The position numbers and the translations under genes were made by a program. A stretch of DNA of 64,000 nucleotides. Source: Paraburkholderia aromaticivorans (GTDB lineage Bacteria; Pseudomonadota; Gammaproteobacteria; Burkholderiales; Burkholderiaceae). Positions 30,390 through 38,166 of the stretch are shown here, piece by piece. The notes under the pieces were generated by a model. It was given only the letters and a program-made list of their open reading frames with translations. It was not told where the DNA came from and searched no databases. The stretch spans positions 4,154,001-4,218,000 of the forward strand of contig NZ_CP051516.1 in assembly GCF_012689525.1 (NCBI RefSeq), in the 5' to 3' direction. How positions within the stretch are numbered: the stretch's first letter is position 1; each line of letters starts with the position of its first letter.

Positions 30390-31195
30390 GCAGCATGAGC
30401 GGCGTGGGTGACCGGAACGACGCCGGCGGCGCCGGCTTCGAGCGCGTCGTGCTGATTACCGGCGCGGGCTCCGGTATCGGCGCGGCGCTGGCCCGGCGCA
30501 TCGCCGCGCCGCGCTCGGCCTTGATGTTGCACGCACGCGGTGCCGATCAGGAAGCGCGTCAACGGCTCGCGCAAGTCGCCGCCGACTGCAGCGCGAACGG
30601 TGCGCGCTGCGCGACGGTGTTCGGCGATCTCGCCGAACGCGGCGCCGCGGAACACGTGATCCATCAAACGCTGGCGAGCTTCGGTGCACTCGATCAACTG
30701 GTCGCCAACGCGGGACACGCGCAGCGCCAAACCCTGAATGCGCTCGATCCCGACGCGCTCGGCGCAGCGTTCGCCACGATGCCGGCCGCCTTCGCGGCGC
30801 TGGTCAAACGCGCGACGCCCGCGCTGGAAGCCTCGAAGCGCGGCCGCGTGGTCGCGCTCAGTTCGTTCGTCGCGCACCGCTATCGCGCGGACACGCCGTT
30901 TGCCGCGACGGCCGCTGCGAAAGCGGCGCTCGAGTCGCTGGCGAAAACCGCGGCCGCCGAACTAGCATCGCATGGCGTGACGGTCAATTGCGTGGCGCCC
31001 GGCTATACCCGTAAAGATCGCGGGCCGAGTGCCGATAATGCATCGGTGTGGACTCGCGCCGCGGAGGCGACGCCGCTCGGCCATGTCGCCGAACCAGCGG
31101 ATGTCGCCGCGCTGATCGCGTTCCTGCTCTCCGACGAAGCGCGTCATATCACCGGCCAGGTGATTCATGTAGACGGTGGTCTCACGCTTGGTTGA
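30386..31195 (+). CDS. SDR-family protein with altered catalytic motif
   Basis: This 269-residue short-chain dehydrogenase/reductase-fold protein is translationally coupled (ATGA) to the ABC exporter gene. The cofactor-binding motif is LITGAGSGIG (residues 24-33), followed by NAG at 108-110. The usual Ser region is VVALSSF (155-161). The YxxxK motif is replaced: Lys179 is present, but the Tyr position (175) is Thr in FAATAAAKAAL. The C-terminal VNCVAPGYTRKD and DEARHITGQVIHVDGGLTLG are normal for the fold. It may belong to an SDR subfamily using a different mechanism or be inactive. The substrate is unknown. Confidence 0.9.
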   Translation: MSSMSGVGDRNDAGGAGFERVVLITGAGSGIGAALARRIAAPRSALMLHARGADQEARQRLAQVAADCSANGARCATVFGDLAERGAAEHVIHQTLASFGALDQLVANAGHAQRQTLNALDPDALGAAFATMPAAFAALVKRATPALEASKRGRVVALSSFVAHRYRADTPFAATAAAKAALESLAKTAAAELASHGVTVNCVAPGYTRKDRGPSADNASVWTRAAEATPLGHVAEPADVAALIAFLLSDEARHITGQVIHVDGGLTLG

Positions 31196-31630
31196 GTGAC
31201 AGGCGAGCGTGTCGCGCCAACGCCGTGAGCCGCAGATGGCGGCAACGCAACCGGAACACTGGCTCACGCCGCACAGCCTCAGGTCTTACCGTTTTGCCGC
31301 CTCACGCCTCACGCCTCACCGCTTCACGCTTCACCGCCGCAACGCCTCACGCTTCACCGCCGCAACGTCTCACGCTCCATCCTCCACGCCTCACCGCCCC
31401 ACGCCGTACCGTCTTTCCCAGCCACGCCAAATCGCAGCGCCCCGCCGCGTCCCTTCGCGATCCCAGGCAATACGCCGCAACATCCCGAAACACGCGCGAA
31501 GAGTTCGAAAGCATTTGCGAAGCGGGCAAGCTGTTCCGCGCTTTGGAAACGCCTCCCAGCGGCGACGATAGTCGTGCGGGCCGTACCAGGTCCCGCCCCA
31601 CGTCATTCATCGCTACTGGATTCTCCACCC
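31196..31630. other. 435 bp non-coding region with repeats
   Basis: There is no convincing gene between the SDR gene and the next secreted protein. The first half contains the pyrimidine-rich tandem repeat described separately. The second half is plain GC-rich sequence with no recognised terminator. Confidence 0.65.
31297..31410 (+). repeat. Pyrimidine-rich imperfect tandem repeat
   Basis: The plus strand is almost free of G. A 7-bp unit CCTCACG occurs about three times (31309-31322). A 23-bp unit (TCACGCTTCACCGCCGCAACGYC) then occurs twice in tandem (31324-31346 and 31347-31369, one mismatch). Decayed copies of CCTCACC/CCTCACG continue to about 31405. It looks like a small VNTR born from the TCACG/TCACC core. 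Confidence 0.85.
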
Positions 31631-32092
31631 ATGTCATTCGATCGCCGCTCCCATCCTTTGACGCAGCGCCTTGCGCTTGCTCTCGGCGCCGCGCTGCTCG
31701 TCACGAGCGCCGCGCATGCAGCCCAGGCTAGCCTGGCCAACGAGCCCGCCGACGTTTGCCCCGCGCTCAAGCACATCGTCGACGCTGCCGATTTCCGGCA
31801 GTTGCAAACCCAGGCCGCCGCTCAATTGCCGGGCACGTCGAGCGCCGACGACTGCCGCGCCGGCACGCACGCCTACGATTGCCACTGGCGCGCGCACTGG
31901 CAAGCCGACGGCGTTGTCACCGATCCGCTCGAAGAATTCGGCGCCGATATCGCTGCCTGCTTTCCGAACGTCGTGCACGACGTCAACACGCCGACGCGCC
32001 AGCATTTCATCGTGACGTCCGACAAACGACGCGTCAGCGTCACGGCAAGCGTGCAAGGGCTAAACGAATTGCGCTTGCGCATCACGCGCTGA
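31631..32092 (+). CDS. Small secreted protein of unknown function
   Basis: This 153-residue protein is not recognised. It has a Sec signal peptide (about 1-33, ending AAHAAQA). The mature part contains four Cys residues in VCPALKHIV, DDCRAG, YDCHWR and AACFPNV, suggesting two disulfides and a periplasmic or exported location. Spacing from the next gene (lipoprotein at 32191) is about 100 bp on the same strand. Start chosen at the ATG preceding the signal peptide. Confidence 0.7.
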   Translation: MSFDRRSHPLTQRLALALGAALLVTSAAHAAQASLANEPADVCPALKHIVDAADFRQLQTQAAAQLPGTSSADDCRAGTHAYDCHWRAHWQADGVVTDPLEEFGADIAACFPNVVHDVNTPTRQHFIVTSDKRRVSVTASVQGLNELRLRITR

Positions 32093-32190
32093 GCTTGATC
32101 CGCCGCGCAGCTAGCCGCTGTGATTCGCCGTGACTCGCCGTGACTCGCCGCGATCCACCGCATCCACTGACCGCCACCAGGCACCGTCTC

Positions 32191-32832
32191 ATGACCTTCA
32201 TGCCGAGCATGCGCGCTTATGCTTTCACGCGAGCCCCACGGGCCGCGTGGGTCACGTTGCGGCGTCCCTGCGCGTGGCTCACCGTGTCCGCCACGCTGGC
32301 GGTCGGCCTGAACGGCTGCGCCTGGACGCTGATCCAGGCCGCCGACGCCACCGGCTCCGTGATTCAGGCGGGCTACGCGATCGCGGCAAACTATTCGTCG
32401 CCGACCTTCGTCAATGGCCGGCCGGCCGAGGTGAGCAACGTCTGCATCGAAGTGAACCAGAACGTGTCGGTCGGCGATTTCGTGCCGGCGCTGCAACTCG
32501 CGCTCGACCGGCGCGGCATTCGTTCGGACGTCTACAATCCGGGCACCTCGCCCGCCGGCTGCGAAGCGCGCCTCGTCTACAACGCTGCGATCGATTACGG
32601 CCGCCGCTCGTTCAGCGACGAAACAATTCAGTATCTGTCGATCATCGACCTGACGCTGATTCAGAACGGCCGCATTCTCGTCACAGCCCGCTATCAGACC
32701 GGCGGCCTGAACACCGACCGCTTCTCTTCGGCGTCGACCAAGCTCAACGGCCTGATCGAGCGAATGGTGGTCGATCGAACCGATTTCGCGCGGCAGCCGC
32801 TGCAGACCATTCAGACCTCCCAGGCGAACTAG
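32191..32832 (+). CDS. Putative lipoprotein of unknown function
   Basis: This 213-residue protein has an N-terminal hydrophobic segment ending in the lipobox-like LNGC (Cys about residue 39), so it is probably a lipoprotein. The mature part begins AWTLIQAADATGSVIQAGYAIA and includes a repeated-strand region LVYNAAIDYGRRSF and LTLIQNGRILVTARYQTGG, resembling small beta-rich envelope lipoproteins of the Sbal_3080 type; this likeness is by eye only. Several Met codons (32140, 32191, 32200, 32209) could be the start. It is 89 bp upstream of an OmpR-type regulator on the same strand. Confidence 0.7.
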   Translation: MTFMPSMRAYAFTRAPRAAWVTLRRPCAWLTVSATLAVGLNGCAWTLIQAADATGSVIQAGYAIAANYSSPTFVNGRPAEVSNVCIEVNQNVSVGDFVPALQLALDRRGIRSDVYNPGTSPAGCEARLVYNAAIDYGRRSFSDETIQYLSIIDLTLIQNGRILVTARYQTGGLNTDRFSSASTKLNGLIERMVVDRTDFARQPLQTIQTSQAN

Positions 32833-32921
32833 GCGCGGACTCTTGCTTTCTCTTACACGGGAAAGGATTCGAAAGCGTTACGCGCTTTGCTCCGCGCGCG
32901 TGCTTCTCTAAGATGACCTGA

Positions 32922-33650
32922 ATGAACCAATCCATTCTGGTCGTCGACGACGACCCCGTCGTACGTGAGCTCGTCAGCGGCTATCTGCAAGGGCGCGGCT
33001 TCAAGGTCGACACGCTCGAACACGGCATGGCGCTGCAGCGTCGCTTGCAGGACGAGCGTCCCGCCTTGATCGTGCTCGACATCATGATGCCGGAACTCGA
33101 CGGCATCAGCGCGCTGCGCGCCTTGCGCGTGGCCGGCGACGACATTCCCGTGATTCTGCTGACCGCGCGCTCCGATCCGATCGACCGCGTAATCGGCCTC
33201 GAACTCGGCGCGGACGACTATCTCGGCAAGCCCTTCGAACCGAGCGAACTGGTCGCGCGGATTCGCACCGTGCTGCGCCGTCGCGGCACGATTGCGCCGA
33301 GCGCGCCGGAGCAGCGCGCGCCGTATCGCTTCGGCCGTTTCGAAGTGAATTTCCCGGCGCGCGAATTACGCCGGGACGGCGAGCGCATCACGCTGCGTTC
33401 GAGCGAATTCGCCATGCTAAAGGTATTCGTCAGCCACGCGATGACCGTGCTTACGCGCGCGCAGTTGCTGGAGAAACTGCACGGCAATAGCGAGTTGCAT
33501 CGCAATCGCAGCCTGGACGTGTCGATCTGGCGTTTGCGCCGGCTGATCGAAGTCGACCCGTCCGAGCCGCGCTATGTGCAAACCGTGTGGGGACGCGGCT
33601 ACGTGTTCGTGCCGGACGGTGAAATCGGCGCGGCTGAACGCGACGCCTGA
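32922..33650 (+). CDS. OmpR-family response regulator (orphan)
   Basis: This 242-residue two-component regulator has a receiver domain (about 1-120) with acidic pocket DDD at 9-11, phospho-acceptor Asp in VLDIMMPELDG, Thr in LLTAR and Lys in LGKPFEP. The winged-helix DNA-binding domain (about 140-235) has RSLDVSIWRLRRLIE and YVQTVWGRGYVF. No histidine kinase is adjacent. It is strikingly similar, about half identical by eye, to the second regulator at 35980, which does have a kinase. It converges on the flgH operon. Confidence 0.94.
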   Translation: MNQSILVVDDDPVVRELVSGYLQGRGFKVDTLEHGMALQRRLQDERPALIVLDIMMPELDGISALRALRVAGDDIPVILLTARSDPIDRVIGLELGADDYLGKPFEPSELVARIRTVLRRRGTIAPSAPEQRAPYRFGRFEVNFPARELRRDGERITLRSSEFAMLKVFVSHAMTVLTRAQLLEKLHGNSELHRNRSLDVSIWRLRRLIEVDPSEPRYVQTVWGRGYVFVPDGEIGAAERDA

Positions 33651-33723
33651 CGGGTGCATGAAGTGCGATGGACATCCCACGTCATGCATCTCTTGCGTCT
33701 CGGACATCCACCGCGCCGCCGGC

Positions 33724-34395
33724 TCAGAACGTCAGCACGCTCATGAACATTCTCTGCAGCCAGCCCATCGTCGTGGAGTCGGACACCATGCCCACGCCGG
33801 CCTGCTCGATGCGCGCGTTCGCCACCTTGCTCGACGCCACGTAGTTGCCCGCTTCGATATCCTTAGGATTGACGATGCCCGACAGGCGCAGCCGGTCGCG
33901 GTTGCCGCTCATCGCAATCACCTTCTCGCCCGACACCACGAGATTGCCGGTCGACATCGTGCCGATCACGGTGACAGCGAGCGTGCCGTTCATGCCGCTG
34001 ACGTCGTTGAGAGTGCCCTGCCCTTTGTATTCGGTGCTCGCCGAGCCGATGTTGAACAGTCGCGCGAGCCGCGCGGCGGCGTTGGTGGAATGATCGGCGG
34101 CGTCGGCGGTGATGCTGCTCGAACGGCTCGCCGCCGCGGTCGCGCTGTTGTTGCCGCTGTACGATTCCGAAAGACGGATCGTCAGCACGTCGCCGATATG
34201 TTGCGCGCGCGGTGTTTCGTACAGCAGCAGCGGCGTGCCGGCCTGGTAGATCGCGCCTTGCATGTTGACGTTCAGCGGCGCCGAGGCGAGCGGCGGCGCC
34301 ATCGGCGTATCGACGATCGAATTTTGCTGGTGGCTCGCGCAAGCCGCAAGGCAAGCCGCCGCGCCTAGCGCGACAGTCAGACGTAGCGCAGTCAT
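33724..34395 (-). CDS. flgH: FlgH-like flagellar L-ring lipoprotein, outside a flagellar cluster
   Basis: FlgH forms the outer-membrane L-ring of the flagellar basal body. The 223-residue protein has a lipoprotein signal (MTALRLTVALGAAACLAAC, lipobox LAAC). The FlgH core follows: GAIYQAGTPLLLYETPRAQHIGDVLTIRLSESYSGNNSA, then NVSGMNGTLAVTVIGTMSTGNLVVSGEKVI-like, GIVNPKDIEAGNYVASSKVANARIE and the C-terminal GWLQRMFMSVLTF. AAGGAG precedes the ATG at ideal spacing. No other flagellar gene is in the window. It is the last gene of a four-gene operon with unrelated small envelope proteins, so a role outside the flagellum is possible. Confidence 0.9.
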   Translation of the reverse strand: MTALRLTVALGAAACLAACASHQQNSIVDTPMAPPLASAPLNVNMQGAIYQAGTPLLLYETPRAQHIGDVLTIRLSESYSGNNSATAAASRSSSITADAADHSTNAAARLARLFNIGSASTEYKGQGTLNDVSGMNGTLAVTVIGTMSTGNLVVSGEKVIAMSGNRDRLRLSGIVNPKDIEAGNYVASSKVANARIEQAGVGMVSDSTTMGWLQRMFMSVLTF

Positions 34396-34457
34396 GCCTG
34401 CTCCTTGTTCGAAACGGGCCTCATGGCCATACTCACGGCCGCACTCATTGCCGCTCA

Positions 34458-35171
34458 TCAACCCGCCTCCGCGCCGCTCGCCTGCCATTGCCGGACGACC
34501 GACTTCACCCACGCGTCGGAGCCCTTCAGCAGATAGGTGAGCGTGCCGTTACGCGTGCCCGGCAGAAAGCACAACGTGATCGAACTCACCGCGTTTTCCC
34601 AGACATACGTGGGCATCGCGCCAGTCGCCGACACGTTCTGCGTCGCGAGACGCGGCGGCCCGTAACGGTCCGCGAGCGCGTCGCGCAAATCCTCTGCGGT
34701 GACCTCGTCGATCACGAAAGAAATCTCGTACAGATGCAGCGCGCTTTGCCCGTCCACGCGCGCGAAGCGCAGCACGTGCTCCAGCGCGGGCGCGCCGTCG
34801 ACCACCGCTTGTGACACGGCCCAGCCGCTGTCCGCGCGATGCGCCCAGCGGCAGGCCACCATCAGACTGTCGTGCGACTTGAGCCGCATGCCGAGCGCGC
34901 CCGCCTGCACGTCCGTCTCGCAGACCGGCACGCTACCGAGCGGCGTCGCCCGCACGCTCGAGCCCGCGCGGAATTCGTCGAGCGTGATGCCGAGCGCCAC
35001 GCCACGGAACGCGAACGGCGCGTCTTGCGGGCGCCGCCGCGCATCGACGGAAGGCTCTTTCGACGCGGCGCTCGCCGCACTCGCGTCGCGTGCGGGCGGC
35101 TGCGCTTCAGCGTTCGACGACAACACGCCGCCCAGCAACGCCAGCGCCCAGGCAATCCGTTTGAGTGTCAT
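34458..35171 (-). CDS. Secreted protein of unknown function
   Basis: This 237-residue protein is not recognised. It has a Sec signal (MTLKRIAWALALLGGVLSSNAEA) and an Ala/Ser/Arg-rich linker. A folded domain follows, beginning APFAFRGVALGITLDEFRAG, a pattern seen in small periplasmic proteins with repeated short-strand/helix units. Cys residues occur in PVCETD, MVACRW and TLCFLPG. It starts 3 bp after the upstream lipoprotein gene stop and ends 62 bp before flgH, so the two are very likely co-transcribed and perhaps co-functional. Confidence 0.75.
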   Translation of the reverse strand: MTLKRIAWALALLGGVLSSNAEAQPPARDASAASAASKEPSVDARRRPQDAPFAFRGVALGITLDEFRAGSSVRATPLGSVPVCETDVQAGALGMRLKSHDSLMVACRWAHRADSGWAVSQAVVDGAPALEHVLRFARVDGQSALHLYEISFVIDEVTAEDLRDALADRYGPPRLATQNVSATGAMPTYVWENAVSSITLCFLPGTRNGTLTYLLKGSDAWVKSVVRQWQASGAEAG

Positions 35172-35174
35172 GAT

Positions 35175-35372
35175 TCAGTCGATGGCGGATGAACACATGT
35201 CGAACGGCGAGGCCGCGGCATGGCCCACGACCGGGATGATTTTCAGCGTGGCCGAAGTCAGTCGGCACGGCAGCGCGGCGACGGCGCAGCCACCTAGGGG
35301 CAGCAGCGCCGCGCCGAGCGTCAACCACGCAACGACACGCATGAAGCGGTGAAGAATTCTCGGGGTCGACAC
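35175..35372 (-). CDS. Small lipoprotein (DUF6726-like)
   Basis: This 65-residue protein has a lipobox (PLGGC near residue 29) and a short mature part with VAALPCRLTSATLKIIPVVGHAAASPFDMCSSAID. It is similar by eye to the DUF6726 family. The start is GTG at 35372 with GAGG upstream at good spacing; an internal ATG at 35342 would give a 55-residue form but has no ribosome binding site. It is the second gene of the flgH-containing operon. Confidence 0.7.
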   Translation of the reverse strand: MSTPRILHRFMRVVAWLTLGAALLPLGGCAVAALPCRLTSATLKIIPVVGHAAASPFDMCSSAID

Positions 35373-35387
35373 ACGGGCCTCGGTACG

Positions 35388-35570
35388 TCAGGCTGTCGTA
35401 TTAACGTGGTGCCCGACCAGGCCGGCGGGCAGCGACGGCGGCGCCTGAGTGGCGGACTCGCGGGTCGGCGCGGCGGCGCCCGAGTTGTTGGCGGCTGCGG
35501 GCCTTTCGGCCGGCGACGTCGGCGCCAGAGAAGAAAAGCGTGTTGAAGAGAGATTGCTGGGAACGGTCAT
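35388..35570 (-). CDS. Small Ser/Ala/Pro-rich protein, unknown
   Basis: This is a 60-residue open frame starting MTVPSNLSSTRFSSLAPTSPAERP. It has no signal peptide or membrane segment and low complexity, so it is probably disordered. Support for it being a gene: GAGG six bases before the ATG, the same strand, and only 15 bp to the next gene of the flgH operon. It could also be a leader region rather than a protein gene. Confidence 0.45.
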   Translation of the reverse strand: MTVPSNLSSTRFSSLAPTSPAERPAAANNSGAAAPTRESATQAPPSLPAGLVGHHVNTTA

Positions 35571-35979
35571 GATGAGCCTCGCGTGGCGCTAGGTTTCGAT
35601 TTCACGCCGCCTGCCGTGGGCCCAAGGCGTTAGGCTGTTTTCAGCATGCGGCGCAACGTACTGCACGACGAATCATCTCGCTGACCACGCGATGCCGATG
35701 CACGAAGGAAAGCGCGCTTTCCGGCGGTTCTTACGACCCGTTCCGACCTGTTTCGACCGGTTCCAGATACGTGCAAATTCTTTCCTGCGAGGAATGTTCG
35801 CGCTGCGAAACGAATTCGGCGCCGCTGCGCGCATTGCCCAATATGGCGCGGCTGAAATATGCGGCGAGCCTTGCGTGGCGGGCCTGACAACCGAGCCGGC
35901 CAAAGCGGCGCGGCCTGTCGTAAGCATTGGTAAGAAAACAGTCGGCCGCGCGTCGCGCGCGCCAGCTTAAAATTTCGGC
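35571..35979. other. 409 bp divergent promoter region between flgH operon and second regulator
   Basis: There is no convincing gene. The region must carry promoters for the minus-strand four-gene operon and for the plus-strand regulator-kinase pair. It contains the GTAAG direct repeat at 35920-35934, described separately. Confidence 0.6.
35920..35934 (+). promoter_or_regulatory. GTAAG direct repeat, candidate response-regulator box
   Basis: GTAAG-CATTG-GTAAG has a 10-bp period, the spacing at which OmpR-family regulators bind as tandem monomers. It lies 46 bp upstream of the second regulator's ATG. A close relative of the element and of its 3' flank occurs at 39210-39224. Confidence 0.35.
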
Positions 35980-36720
35980 ATGAATCCACAGGTCCTCATC
36001 GTCGACGACGATCCGGTCGTACGCGATCTGCTTTGCAAGTTTCTGCAGTCGAACGGCTTCGACGCGTCCGTGCTCCACGACGGCACACATCTCCAGCGCC
36101 GGCTCGAACGCGAACGGCCGTCCGTCGTCGTGCTCGACATCATGATGCCGAACACCGACGGCTTGCGCGCGCTCACCGCGTTGCGCGCCGCTGGTGATGA
36201 CATTCCGGTGATCTTCGTGACGGCGCGCGGCACGGTGGCCGACCGCATCGTCGGGCTCTCGCTCGGCGCGGACGACTACCTGACCAAGCCGTTCGATCCG
36301 CGCGAATTGCTCGCCCGCATCCACACGGTTTTGCGCCGCCGCGGGCCGTCCACCACGAGCGCGCCGGAAGCCCGCAAGCCGTATCGCTTCGGCCCGTTCG
36401 AACTCGACTTCGCCACGCGTTCGCTGTGTCGCGACAATTCAAAGCTGCCGCTGCGCGACAGTGAGTTCGCGCTCCTGAAGATCTTCGTCAACAATCCGTA
36501 CAAGGTGCTGTCGCGCGTGCTGATTCACGATCTCGTGCATCGCGACAATCTCGCCTTCCGCGACCGCAGCCTCGACGTGCCGATCTGGCGCCTGCGCCGC
36601 GTGATCGAAGACGACCCGTCGAATCCCTGCTACGTGCAAACGGTACGCGGCAAAGGCTACGTGTTCGTGCCCGACGCCGACGGCACGCCCTTCGCCGACG
36701 AGGCCGCCTCAAGCGCATGA
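35980..36720 (+). CDS. OmpR-family response regulator paired with histidine kinase
   Basis: This 246-residue regulator has a receiver domain with DDD (9-11), phospho-acceptor in VLDIMMPNTDG and LTKPFDP, then a winged-helix domain with RSLDVPIWRLRRVIE and YVQTVRGKGYVF. It overlaps the kinase gene by 4 bp (ATGA), so the two form a coupled two-component system. It is closely related to the orphan regulator at 32922, with the same motif order and near-identical stretches such as ILxVDDDPVVR and AGDDIPVI, suggesting duplication around the flgH operon. Confidence 0.95.
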   Translation: MNPQVLIVDDDPVVRDLLCKFLQSNGFDASVLHDGTHLQRRLERERPSVVVLDIMMPNTDGLRALTALRAAGDDIPVIFVTARGTVADRIVGLSLGADDYLTKPFDPRELLARIHTVLRRRGPSTTSAPEARKPYRFGPFELDFATRSLCRDNSKLPLRDSEFALLKIFVNNPYKVLSRVLIHDLVHRDNLAFRDRSLDVPIWRLRRVIEDDPSNPCYVQTVRGKGYVFVPDADGTPFADEAASSA

Positions 36721-37988
36721 AAAACCCGCTGAACACGCTGTTCGGCAGAATGGCGTTACTCTCGGCGGCGGTGTTGTTCGCAATTCAGGCCGGCTGGTTC
36801 GTGCTGGTGGTGATGCAACCGCCGCGCCATGAAATCGACGGCTTCGCGCGCGGCATCCTGCTGGTGCTGCAAGCCGTCAACGGCGAGCCGATGAAAGGCG
36901 CCGCGCTCGCGCCCGCCATGCGCGTGCATCTCGTGCCCACGTGGAACATGCCGGCGAGCGTGCATCTGCACCAGCCGACTCAGCGTCCGCTGGAAGAACT
37001 GAGCCGGCATTTGCGCGAGAACCTGCCGCCCGGCACGCAGATCGCCGTCGACGATCTACGCCCGCCGCAGCTATGGGTGCTGTTTCCCGGCAAGTCGAAC
37101 TGGGTCGTGGTGCCGGTCGACGTGCCGCCGCGCCCGCGCTTTCTGATCGAGTCGATCTCGATGCTGCTCGCCGCGCTGATCCTCTCGCTGTTCGCGGTCT
37201 GGCAGATGCAGCGGCCGCTCTCGCGCGTCGCCGATGCCGCGCGTGCGTTCGGCTCGGGTGGCCGTCCGGAACCGGTGACGGTGCAAGGCCCGCGCGAGCT
37301 GCGCGATCTGATTGGTTCGTTCAACGACATGATGCGGCGCCTGAACGAAGCCGGCGACGACCAGGCCGTGATGCTGGCCGGCGTCGCACACGATCTGAAG
37401 GCGCCGCTCACGCGCCTGAAGCTGCGCGCGAGCGTGCTGGTGGCAGAAAACGAGCGCGCCGGTCTGATCCGCGATGTCGATTCGCTCACCAACATCGTCC
37501 AGCAGTTTCTCGAATTCGCGGGCCAGTCCGCCGACGCCGGGCCGCCGGTCGAAGTCGACGACTTCTTGCAGGAACAGTTCTCCGCCAGCGACAGCACCGA
37601 AGCACCGCTTTTCACACTCGATCTGCGCGCCGGCTCGTCGTTCAAGCTGCCGCGCACGCTGCTCGACCGGCTGGTCACGAACCTCGTCGACAACGCGCTC
37701 GAACACGGCGCGCCGCCGGTGGATATCGCCACCGCCCGCACTGATGGCCATTGGGTGATCAGCGTGCGCGACCACGGTCCCGGCATTCCCGACGACCGCA
37801 TCGCAGCCGCAATGAAGCCGTTCGTCCGGCTCGACGCGGCGCGTGGCGGCGAGGGCCATTGCGGCCTCGGCCTCGCGATCGTCGCACGGCTCGCGCACGA
37901 TCGCGGCGGACACTGCCACGTGCGTAATCACGCGCGGGGCGGTCTGGAAGTGCGGATCGAATTGCCGGTTGTACCGGCGTTGACGTGA
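36717..37988 (+). CDS. Sensor histidine kinase (EnvZ/OmpR-type system)
   Basis: This 423-residue inner-membrane kinase has two membrane segments (about 11-33 and 143-162) flanking a periplasmic sensor of about 110 residues. A HAMP domain follows (about 163-215), then the dimerisation/phosphotransfer domain with H225 in GVAHDLKAPLTRLK. The ATPase domain has N-box VTNLVDNALEHG, G1 DHGPGIPDD and G2 GHCGLGLAIV. A terminator follows about 100 bp downstream. The signal is unknown; the periplasmic domain contains few conserved features. Confidence 0.95.
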   Translation: MKNPLNTLFGRMALLSAAVLFAIQAGWFVLVVMQPPRHEIDGFARGILLVLQAVNGEPMKGAALAPAMRVHLVPTWNMPASVHLHQPTQRPLEELSRHLRENLPPGTQIAVDDLRPPQLWVLFPGKSNWVVVPVDVPPRPRFLIESISMLLAALILSLFAVWQMQRPLSRVADAARAFGSGGRPEPVTVQGPRELRDLIGSFNDMMRRLNEAGDDQAVMLAGVAHDLKAPLTRLKLRASVLVAENERAGLIRDVDSLTNIVQQFLEFAGQSADAGPPVEVDDFLQEQFSASDSTEAPLFTLDLRAGSSFKLPRTLLDRLVTNLVDNALEHGAPPVDIATARTDGHWVISVRDHGPGIPDDRIAAAMKPFVRLDAARGGEGHCGLGLAIVARLAHDRGGHCHVRNHARGGLEVRIELPVVPALT

Positions 37989-38087
37989 GAGAAGTTGGGC
38001 GGGCGCTTACGCGCCCTTACTGGATGAACCATCGCAGGCGCGGCGGCTTTATAGTCGCCCTCGGCAACCTCGATGCCGCCCTTCTCT

Positions 38088-38120
38088 GTCCGCGCAGTCA
38101 TTTAGGGCGGACTTTTTTTT
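38088..38120 (+). terminator. Rho-independent terminator after the regulator-kinase pair
   Basis: GTCCGC pairs with GCGGAC across a 13-nt loop, followed immediately by eight T residues (38113-38120). It ends transcription from the kinase gene before the convergent phosphatase-like gene. Confidence 0.8.
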
Positions 38121-38166
38121 GCCCGCGTCTAACGACGTCGAATGCGCGGCTCGCCGCATTGACGGA

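Noticed and set aside
31297..31410. Possible CRISPR array
   Set aside because: The repeats are directly abutting, 7 and 23 bp long, and pyrimidine-rich. There are no spacers of constant length and no cas genes.
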